Origin: an uncultured Desulfomonile sp.
GTDB lineage: Bacteria > Desulfobacterota > Desulfomonilia > Desulfomonilales > Desulfomonilaceae
Reading direction: 5' to 3'
DNA length: 10,358 nt
Assembly: GCA_937915285.1 (NCBI GenBank)
Contig: CALDNG010000496.1
Coordinates: 1-10,358, forward strand
Below are positions 1 through 5,336 of the stretch, one piece after another (the stretch's first letter is position 1; the number at the start of each line of letters is the position of its first letter). The position numbers and the translations under genes were made by a program. The notes beneath the pieces are model-generated. The model was not told the DNA's origin and did no database searches. It saw nothing but the letters and a program-made list of their open reading frames with translations.

Positions 1-3
1 ATC

Positions 4-9
4 TCCTCC
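4..9 (-). promoter_or_regulatory. Shine-Dalgarno of a gene lying left of the window
   Basis: Read on the minus strand, positions 9 to 4 are GGAGGA, followed by GAT and then the window edge. A strong Shine-Dalgarno pointing outward implies a minus-strand gene whose start codon lies a few bases beyond position 1. The gene cannot be seen. By analogy with other catabolic loci it could be a regulator, but that is only inference. Confidence 0.5.
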
Positions 10-79
10 GGACATATTTCAAATTACTATGGTAGGTCACTAATTCGCTACTCAATCGGTAAACCTTAATTAAAACACA

Positions 80-97
80 TTAACAATGCAATGTTAA
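80..97. promoter_or_regulatory. 18-bp dyad, candidate operator
   Basis: The sequence TTAACAATGCAATGTTAA has perfect 6-base arms (TTAACA and TGTTAA) around a self-complementary TGCA. Only the two A bases flanking TGCA break the symmetry, so 16 of 18 positions match. Its place in the gap between two divergent transcription units, about 70 bases upstream of the inferred left-hand ribosome binding site, suits a regulator binding site. I cannot assign it to a named regulator family. Confidence 0.4.
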
Positions 98-510
98 GAA
101 CAATCATCATGCTGAAAAGCCCCTCAGGTCATTATCCAAACCGATCAAGAATGGTTGCGGATTGCATCGCGCAAAGCGCTATGGAGTCCAAGCCTTTTTT
201 TCATATATCTGAAAAATAAACTACTGCTTGCGAATGCCTTCAATCCTGCTGACCATATTATTTTCAACATCTTACCTGTTGCATTAATCTGGACGTAAAA
301 TATACGGGCTGCCAAAAATTCACTATAGACTACAAAAATTAGTTGCGTCATGACCCAAAAACAAAGTAAACTCATCATAAGTCAGACCGCACGAGAATAG
401 TCTTGGCTTCGCTGCTGTTTTCAGTGGATCTTTCTAAAAAATACGCGGCCCAAAAAAAACAGTTGAACAATATAAAAATGACCTGACTTTGCACCCGGAG
501 GTTAACATCC

Positions 511-1686
511 ATGGAACGTAACGTGTGCGTCGTTGCTGGGGGGATGTCCAAGTGGGGAGTTAGAGATGGCAGCCAGAGAGACTTCTTTCAGGAAGCCGCC
601 AAGGCCTGCTATGACGACAACCCCTTGATGAACCCCAAAGACATAGACGGACTCCTGGTAGCTTCGGCCTATACCGAGAGGACATCATACCAGACCCATC
701 TGGCTCCTCTGGTGGCCGAATATGCGGGCATCAAGCCTAAGAATATTTGCGCCAGGGTAGAACTCCTCTGCGCCAGTGGCAGTTCGGCCATAATACTGGC
801 TTTTGCCATGATCAAGTCCGGACAGGCCGACGTGGTCATGGTAGCAGGTGGCGAGAAGCTGTACACCCCCCAGAAGTGGGAGGTTTTTTACAGCGAACTG
901 GCCAGTGTAGATCATGATTGGGATGGTGGACAGGGACTGGGATTACCGCCCCCCGTTTTTGCCATGGTCGCCAAGCAGCACATGAAACAGTATGGAACCA
1001 AGAAGGAGCATCTCGGGGCAATATCGGTCAAAAACCGGAGGAACTCCGCAAAGAATCCGAAGGCACAGTTCCAGACACCCGTGACCATGGAAGAGGTTAT
1101 GAGCGGAAGGATGATAGTTCCGCCTCTGACACTTTATGACTGCTGCCCGATTACCGACGGAGCCGCTGCCATTGTTCTGGCCTCTGAAGAAAAGGCCAAA
1201 CAGATGACGGACAGGCCACTGGTTTACCTATTGGGCACTGGGCAGGCCTCGGTTAATAACATGTCTGCAAACATGCCTGACTGGACAACCTGGGAGGCCT
1301 TGAAGATAGCCGGTTCCCAGGCTTATACGAAGTCAAAGGTCAGCGCAGATGAAATAGATGTCGCCATGACTCACGACTGCTTCACGATCTCCGAGATCAT
1401 TGAGATGGAAGACCTCGGGTTCTGCAAGAAAGGTGAGGGCGGATTCTTTGTTGGAGATGGCCAGAATGATTTTGGTGGAAAAATTCCCACTAACACAGAC
1501 GGCGGATTGCTGGGATGCGGCCATCCTTTTGGTGGGACCGGAATCCGTCAGGGCCTGGAGGTTATGAGACAGCTTCGTGGTGACGCCATTCAGCAGGTTC
1601 CGAATGCGACCTTCGGACTGACCCACAACCTGAGTGGTTTCATAGCGGCTCACACCGTCTTGGTCTATGGTAAGGAGGTCAGATGA
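511..1686 (+). CDS. SCP2-type thiolase (thiolase/lipid-transfer-like), probable beta-ketoacyl-CoA thiolase
   Basis: A 391-residue thiolase-fold protein of the SCP2/lipid-transfer class. The acylated cysteine is Cys87 (LLCASGSSA, 85-93). The second active-site cysteine is Cys290 in the HDCF motif (288-291), placed as in SCP2-type enzymes. A GHP motif holds His338 (GCGHPFGGTG, 335-344), and His372 sits in a THNLSG motif near the C terminus. Length is normal. The ATG at 511 has GGAGG at 497-501, nine bases upstream. It overlaps the DUF35 gene by ATGA, so the two are translationally coupled and probably form one complex. Beside bamA, the likely job is thiolytic cleavage of 3-oxopimeloyl-CoA to glutaryl-CoA and acetyl-CoA in the cytoplasm. 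This substrate is inferred from context. The thiolase-plus-DUF35 arrangement is also that of BbsB/BbsA, the benzoylsuccinyl-CoA thiolase of anaerobic toluene degradation, so that or another branched or dicarboxylic acyl-CoA is possible. Confidence 0.85.
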   Translation: MERNVCVVAGGMSKWGVRDGSQRDFFQEAAKACYDDNPLMNPKDIDGLLVASAYTERTSYQTHLAPLVAEYAGIKPKNICARVELLCASGSSAIILAFAMIKSGQADVVMVAGGEKLYTPQKWEVFYSELASVDHDWDGGQGLGLPPPVFAMVAKQHMKQYGTKKEHLGAISVKNRRNSAKNPKAQFQTPVTMEEVMSGRMIVPPLTLYDCCPITDGAAAIVLASEEKAKQMTDRPLVYLLGTGQASVNNMSANMPDWTTWEALKIAGSQAYTKSKVSADEIDVAMTHDCFTISEIIEMEDLGFCKKGEGGFFVGDGQNDFGGKIPTNTDGGLLGCGHPFGGTGIRQGLEVMRQLRGDAIQQVPNATFGLTHNLSGFIAAHTVLVYGKEVR

Positions 1687-2171
1687 GCACACCGGGCATT
1701 TCAATACTGGATGGTAAATATATGGTTACCATGGACCTGTTCCCGCAGCAGTCCAAGGAATTCAACCAGGTGGCCCCTTTCTATGATTACCTCAAGGAAG
1801 GTCGCTTCACGACCACGAAATGCGCCAATTGCGGGGCTGAGCCATTCCCGCCGCGAGTAATGTGCCCTGAATGTTATGGCGTAGACATGGAATGGGTGGA
1901 TTGGCCCACTGTTGGGACAGTAATAGATGTAACCGAGGAATCCGTAGGGGTGCCTCTAGGCTTCGGAAAACCCCCGCTAGTCCACGCCCTGGTGGACCTT
2001 CAGGGGAAGAGGACTTTTTTTGTTAGGATAATCAATTGCGCAGCCGGTCAGCTCAAATCAGGGGATCAGGTGAAGCTTTCCGTTTTTGATATCGACCCTG
2101 TGCCCCAGGAGGTCGGACGTGACGTGGTTCAAATGCCTCGTGTTTTTTACGCGTTCGAACCGGTAAAATAA
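1683..2171 (+). CDS. DUF35 zinc-ribbon/OB-fold protein, thiolase partner
   Basis: A 162-residue protein of the DUF35 (acyl-CoA-associated OB-fold) family. The N-terminal rubredoxin-like zinc ribbon shows four cysteines in two CxxC pairs (Cys47, Cys50, Cys61, Cys64), followed by an all-beta OB-like domain (about 70-160). These small proteins usually form a complex with SCP2-type thiolases and help bind acyl-CoA; BbsA of the benzoylsuccinyl-CoA thiolase is a characterised example. The start codon overlaps the thiolase stop. AAGGAGG at 1672-1678 lies only four bases from the ATG, which is tight; in-frame ATGs at 1722 and 1731 could be alternative starts and would leave the zinc ribbon intact. 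The gene ends with tandem TAA TAA stops. It probably has no catalytic activity alone. Confidence 0.85.
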   Translation: MSTPGISILDGKYMVTMDLFPQQSKEFNQVAPFYDYLKEGRFTTTKCANCGAEPFPPRVMCPECYGVDMEWVDWPTVGTVIDVTEESVGVPLGFGKPPLVHALVDLQGKRTFFVRIINCAAGQLKSGDQVKLSVFDIDPVPQEVGRDVVQMPRVFYAFEPVK

Positions 2172-2261
2172 TAAAGACGCAACCAATTGATGATTCAAAT
2201 GACATGAACTCGCGAACACAAAAGAAAACTTGACGCGACAGAATTAAACTAGGAGGTTCAA

Positions 2262-3392
2262 ATGGCGCTTGAGTGGTTACCCAGGGACAACGGAAGCAAG
2301 GATCATGACCTTATCGGCCCACATCATTGGGGAACAGAGGCACCTTGTACTGTTTATGAGAAAAAGCCGTTAACCAGCCCCGATGGTAAAGAAATTCCGG
2401 GTCTCTATGTCGCATGGATTCGACTCAACAACCCGAAGCAGTATAATTCCTACACAACCGAAATGGTTAAGGGCGTGATAGCGGGATTTGGCGCTGCAAG
2501 CTCAGACCGCTCGGTAGTCGCCGCCATTTTCACCGGAACCGGTGACAAGGCGTTCTGTACAGGTGGAAACACCAAGGAATATGCTGAATATTACAGCCAG
2601 CGCCCCAATGAGTACGGCGAATACATGGATCTGTTCAATGGCATGGTTGACGCCATCCTGAATTGCAAGAAGCCTGTTATTTGCCGCGTAAACGGAATGC
2701 GCGTAGCTGGTGGGCAGGAAATCGGAATGGCCTGCGACCTCGCTATCTCCAGCGACCTGGCTATTTTCGGACAGGCTGGCGCCCGTCACGGCTCAAGCCC
2801 GGACGGTGGATCAACAGACTTCCTCCCATGGTTCCTATCCATGGAAGACGCCATGTGGAACTGCATTAGCTGCGAGATGTGGAGCGCTTACAAGATGAGA
2901 GCCAAAAACCTCATCTCCAAGGCAGTGCCGGTATTGAAACAGGGCGACAAGTTCATTCGAAATCCTCTCATTGTCACCGACTCCTATGTCAAGGACGGCG
3001 AGATAGTTTATGGCGAATACAAGACTGGCGCAGACGCCAAGGCGGCTCGCGAGATGATTAAGGAACTGCCGGTTGACTTTGAACTTCTGGACAAGGAAAT
3101 CAACAAGGCGGTCTGGACCTTTGCAAATCTATTCCCGGGATGTCTGATCAAGGCCATTGACGGAATCAGGGCCAAAAAGAAATTCTTCTGGGATCAGTCA
3201 AAGCTCGCCAACAGGCATTGGTTGATGGCTAACATGAACTATGAGGCCTATCTGGGCTTCAACGCCTTCAACTCCAAGAAGATAACAGGCGTGGATGTTA
3301 TCGATTTCATCAAATGGAGACAACTCATAGCTGAGGGCGCCCCGGCTATTCCAGAGACATACGCGAAAGTACTGGGCACTCCGCAGCAATAG
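2262..3392 (+). CDS. bamA: 6-oxocyclohex-1-ene-1-carbonyl-CoA hydrolase (BamA/Oah)
   Basis: A 376-residue crotonase-superfamily enzyme of the BamA/Oah family (Thauera Oah is close in length), about 120 residues longer than a plain enoyl-CoA hydratase. It adds water to 6-oxocyclohex-1-ene-1-carbonyl-CoA and hydrolytically opens the ring, giving 3-hydroxypimeloyl-CoA, in the cytoplasm. Family signatures seen are QYNSYTT (60-66), AFCTGGNTKEY (97-107, first oxyanion-hole segment), GGQEIGMACDLA (150-161, second oxyanion-hole segment) and the distinctive HGSSPDGGSTDFLPW (176-190). QYNSYTT and GQEIGM are among the most conserved BamA peptides and separate it from ordinary crotonases. I cannot assign the individual catalytic residues from sequence alone. 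AGGAGG at 2251-2256, five bases from the ATG, is a near-ideal ribosome binding site. It lies 90 bases after the DUF35 gene with no clear promoter or terminator between, so it is probably co-transcribed. Confidence 0.95.
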   Translation: MALEWLPRDNGSKDHDLIGPHHWGTEAPCTVYEKKPLTSPDGKEIPGLYVAWIRLNNPKQYNSYTTEMVKGVIAGFGAASSDRSVVAAIFTGTGDKAFCTGGNTKEYAEYYSQRPNEYGEYMDLFNGMVDAILNCKKPVICRVNGMRVAGGQEIGMACDLAISSDLAIFGQAGARHGSSPDGGSTDFLPWFLSMEDAMWNCISCEMWSAYKMRAKNLISKAVPVLKQGDKFIRNPLIVTDSYVKDGEIVYGEYKTGADAKAAREMIKELPVDFELLDKEINKAVWTFANLFPGCLIKAIDGIRAKKKFFWDQSKLANRHWLMANMNYEAYLGFNAFNSKKITGVDVIDFIKWRQLIAEGAPAIPETYAKVLGTPQQ

Positions 3393-3421
3393 CAGCCCTG
3401 TTCAGTTTCTGCTCAATTTTA

Positions 3422-3450
3422 GGGCGCGGCTAACCGCGCCCATTTTTTTT
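3422..3450 (+). terminator. Strong intrinsic terminator after bamA
   Basis: A perfect 8-bp GC stem (GGGCGCGG at 3422-3429, CCGCGCCC at 3434-3441) with a CTAA loop is followed by one A and eight T bases (3443-3450). It starts 30 bases after the bamA stop and ends 35 bases before the bamR start. It is a textbook Rho-independent terminator inside what would otherwise be one catabolic operon. Confidence 0.93.
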
Positions 3451-3485
3451 GACCACATCCATGATCATTCTCACGGGGGATTAAA

Positions 3486-4265
3486 ATGGAATTCACACTG
3501 ATTAAAACCGAAGATCATTTTGATGGCTCAGTCCTCAAGATCATACTTAACTCACCCAAGGCAAACGTCCTGGAAGCAAAGATGCTTGACGAGATATCCA
3601 GTGTTCTGGCGTCTGTAGCTTCCAGAAAGGATATCAGGCTAATAGTCTTCGAGGGTTCCGGAAAACACTTTTCATTTGGCGCAAGCGTTCCGGAGCACAC
3701 AAAAGACAAAGCCGCCATGATGTTGAAATTCTTTCACCGGATGTTCTATCAGTTGGTAGACCTCGCCATTCCGACCATGGCCATAGTTAGGGGCCAATGT
3801 CTGGGTGGCGGTATGGAACTGGCCCTTTTCTGTAATTTTATAGTTGCCGACCAATCGGCAATGTTTGGTCAACCTGAAATAGTCCTTGGGGTCTTTCCAC
3901 CTCCGGCATCGGTAATGCTACCGTTTAAAGTCGGACAGGCATTGGCGGACGATCTGGCGCTTACAGGACGTTCAATAGCCGCTAGTGAGGCTAAACAGTC
4001 AGGGTTGGTAAATCTTCTCGCTCAAGAAGGAGAGGACGCCTGGGACATGGCGTCGAAGTGGATATCAACTCAAATCCTTCCCAAAAGCGCCTCAAGTCTA
4101 AAAATTGCCAACAAGGCCGTTAGAATGAAATTCTTCAGGGCCATCAGGGAGGATTTGCCTAGAATGGAAGCCCTATACCTCAAGGACTTGATGGAATCCT
4201 TTGACGCCAATGAAGGAATCAACGCATTCATTCAGAAGAGAAAACCTGAATGGAAACACGAATAA
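3486..4265 (+). CDS. bamR: Cyclohexa-1,5-diene-1-carbonyl-CoA hydratase (BamR/Dch)
   Basis: A 259-residue enoyl-CoA hydratase/isomerase-family protein of normal length. It resembles the dienoyl-CoA hydratase Dch of Thauera and its Geobacter counterpart BamR, which hydrate cyclohexa-1,5-diene-1-carbonyl-CoA (made by benzoyl-CoA reductase) to 6-hydroxycyclohex-1-ene-1-carbonyl-CoA. Segments shared with Dch as I know it are the SPKANV region (23-28), HFSFGASVPEH (61-71, first oxyanion-hole loop), RGQCLGGGMELA (102-113, second oxyanion-hole loop), FGQPEIVLGVFPPPAS (127-142) and the C-terminal EGINAFIQKRKPEW (243-256). GGGGGA at 3475-3480, five bases from the ATG, is the ribosome binding site. A strong terminator stands just upstream with only 35 bases between, so expression needs read-through or a cryptic promoter. 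A more general enoyl-CoA hydratase remains possible, but the GASVPEH and GVFPPPAS segments and the bamA neighbour favour Dch. Confidence 0.87.
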   Translation: MEFTLIKTEDHFDGSVLKIILNSPKANVLEAKMLDEISSVLASVASRKDIRLIVFEGSGKHFSFGASVPEHTKDKAAMMLKFFHRMFYQLVDLAIPTMAIVRGQCLGGGMELALFCNFIVADQSAMFGQPEIVLGVFPPPASVMLPFKVGQALADDLALTGRSIAASEAKQSGLVNLLAQEGEDAWDMASKWISTQILPKSASSLKIANKAVRMKFFRAIREDLPRMEALYLKDLMESFDANEGINAFIQKRKPEWKHE

Positions 4266-4302
4266 AATCATCATAACCCGATTAACGCCCAACTCCCTCG
4301 GA

Positions 4303-4324
4303 CCCTGCCGGGAATTCGGCAGGG
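4303..4324 (+). terminator. GC-rich hairpin after bamR, possible weak terminator
   Basis: A perfect 8-bp inverted repeat (CCCTGCCG at 4303-4310, CGGCAGGG at 4317-4324) with a GGAATT loop lies 37 bases past the bamR stop. It is not followed by a run of T, so it is not a classical intrinsic terminator. It could be a 3'-end stabilising structure or act together with Rho. A second short palindrome, GGACGCGTCC, lies at 4329-4338. Confidence 0.4.
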
Positions 4325-4508
4325 CCCGGGACGCGTCCTCCCAAACATCATCATCGGCATCAACTCCTCCAAAATGCATTTCAAACCTACTTTTCTAGTC
4401 ACTACAGAAATTCTGGTAGCTCTTCACTAAATCTACTGATCCATCATTCTTCCAAGCGTTATTTTTATCTTGACGCAGAATTATTTCGTTGATACGAGTT
4501 GTTCGCAC

Positions 4509-4529
4509 GGAATAATGATATTCCATGTA
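4509..4529 (+). promoter_or_regulatory. Fur-box-like operator candidate
   Basis: Compared by eye with the classical 19-bp Fur consensus (GATAATGATAATCATTATC), positions 4511-4529 match at 13 of 19 bases, including nine in a row (ATAATGATA). The same stretch forms a dyad with arms GGAATA (4509-4514) and TATTCC (4519-4524). It covers where a -35 element would sit for the TATAAT at 4543-4548, a good place for a repressor to block the promoter. AT-rich DNA yields such matches by chance, so this remains a candidate. Confidence 0.35.
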
Positions 4530-4542
4530 ACATTTAGATTAT

Positions 4543-4548
4543 TATAAT
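4543..4548 (+). promoter_or_regulatory. Candidate -10 box for the TonB-like gene
   Basis: TATAAT at 4543-4548 matches the sigma-70 -10 consensus exactly and lies 56 bases before the ATG at 4605. The -35 position (about 4520-4526, TTCCAT) is poor, as expected of a promoter that relies on an activator or of a chance match in AT-rich DNA. Confidence 0.4.
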
Positions 4549-4604
4549 ACGTTTTCATTAATCTATTTATCCTTAAACAGTGTCAGAATAAAAAAGGCGT
4601 GATC

Positions 4605-5237
4605 ATGAAAAAAACAACTTCCGTATTATTGATGTTGATCCTGAGTTTTTGCAGTGTTACGGCTATGGCCCAGACCATAGCGTATCCGGTAGAGACTTTG
4701 GTTGTTGACAGGTCTACCCGGAATCAGGTGGCTAATGAATATGCTATGGTGACGAGGGACGCCATCCAGCGTGTCTGGAAGACGCCTTTGAGCTATGCGA
4801 CAGATTCAGCCCTCAAAGGCAAAGTGGCCATCACTTACGAAATAGCACGTGATGGATCACTCCGGTCAGTAGAACTCACCAGAAGCTCTGGGGTCTCCGA
4901 GATGGATGAGTCCCTGATTAAAGCCATTCAGTCTGCTGCGCCCTTTCCAAGGTTTCCCGTTGGAATACAGGCCAAAACAGTTCTTATCCGGGCCAATTTT
5001 GTGATCGCGGAACTACCCAAGGTTCCCCTGCTGACGGTTGATTATGGCAGGAACGAGAATAAGGCTCCTGAAGGAGAGGTCCAGGCCCCGACCAGGAAGT
5101 ACCTCTGGGGAGCCCCCGCCGGAGCCGCTCTAAGAAAAGAACCCATAAATGAAGAGCCTTACGAGGAACCCTCCGTGGAGGAGACCAGGACGCCTGAACC
5201 TCCGGCAATAAAGTTTAATTGGGGAAAACGTCAGTAA
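4605..5237 (+). CDS. Secreted protein with a TonB C-terminal-like domain
   Basis: A 210-residue exported protein. Residues 1-22 are a signal peptide (MKK start, hydrophobic core, AMA before Gln23). Cys16 is preceded by Phe, so this is not a lipobox. Residues about 48-136 resemble the TonB C-terminal/TonB-family domain: KGKVAITYEIARDGSLRSVEL, then a D-ESLIKAIQSAAPFPRFP-type helix and a final strand (KTVLIRANFVI). The domain lies near the N terminus, without the membrane anchor and proline-rich spacer of classical TonB. The tail (137-210) is acidic and Pro/Glu-rich and holds two similar short motifs, KYLWG (165-169) and KFNWG (203-207). The ATG at 4605 is preferred: AAGG at 4594-4597 is seven bases away, against one base for the in-frame GTG at 4599. 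The role is unknown; a periplasmic protein-protein adaptor is plausible. Confidence 0.75.
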   Translation: MKKTTSVLLMLILSFCSVTAMAQTIAYPVETLVVDRSTRNQVANEYAMVTRDAIQRVWKTPLSYATDSALKGKVAITYEIARDGSLRSVELTRSSGVSEMDESLIKAIQSAAPFPRFPVGIQAKTVLIRANFVIAELPKVPLLTVDYGRNENKAPEGEVQAPTRKYLWGAPAGAALRKEPINEEPYEEPSVEETRTPEPPAIKFNWGKRQ

Positions 5238-5255
5238 ATAAATAGTCATCAGAAA

Positions 5256-5296
5256 ATAAAAAGCGGCCCATTCCAAAAGATTGGGCCGCTTTTTTT
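5256..5296. terminator. Bidirectional intrinsic terminator
   Basis: AAGCGGCCCA (5261-5270) pairs with TGGGCCGCTT (5282-5291) around an 11-base loop. The stem extends outward through an A run (5258-5260) pairing with T bases (5292-5294), and the T tract continues to 5296. The A run on the left and the T run on the right let it work on both strands. It serves the convergent TonB-like gene (19 bases past its stop) and pyk (about 40 bases past its stop). Confidence 0.93.
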
Positions 5297-5336
5297 ATGT
5301 GAAAAGTCGATCCTTCAGACACTCTCGAACAATACT

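Larger units (their letters stand above)
1..510. other. Noncoding divergent intergenic region left of the thiolase operon
   Basis: This stretch is visibly richer in A and T than the genes that follow. The only ORF of any size (minus strand, 145-378, 77 codons) has no Shine-Dalgarno before its ATG and no recognisable motif, so I do not call it a gene. The region contains the dyad at 80-97 and a minus-strand ribosome binding site at 4-9, which points to a divergently transcribed gene beginning just outside the window. A TATAAA at 471-476 is the best -10-like hexamer before the thiolase, but no good -35 lies 16-18 bases upstream of it. The thiolase promoter therefore cannot be placed. I found no convincing sigma-54 element. 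Confidence 0.7.
4266..4604. other. Intergenic region between bamR and the TonB-like gene
   Basis: No coding sequence is convincing here. The left third holds a GC-rich hairpin (4303-4324). From about 4380 onward the sequence becomes AT-rich and carries a TATAAT (-10-like) hexamer at 4543-4548 and a Fur-box-like dyad at 4509-4529. The plus-strand ORF overlapping 4201-4398 is a shadow of bamR running into the gap. Confidence 0.6.

Noticed and set aside
145..378. 77-codon minus-strand ORF with a hydrophobic N terminus
   Set aside because: No Shine-Dalgarno before its ATG, AT-rich sequence unlike the real genes, and no motif; judged a chance ORF in an intergenic region.
403..418. TTGGC...GCTG resembling a -24/-12 promoter
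   Set aside because: The GG to GC spacing is 7 rather than 10 bases.
475..495. Possible sigma-54 promoter (TTTGCAC before the thiolase)
   Set aside because: TTGCA is present at 489-493, but the matching TGGCAC -24 element at the required spacing is absent.
2210..2238. TCGCG...CGCGA inverted repeat before bamA
   Set aside because: Arms of only five bases with a 19-base loop and no T run; within chance expectation.
4599..4604. GTG start for the TonB-like protein
   Set aside because: The Shine-Dalgarno-like AAGG would lie one base from this GTG; the ATG at 4605 gives normal spacing and a typical MKK signal peptide start.
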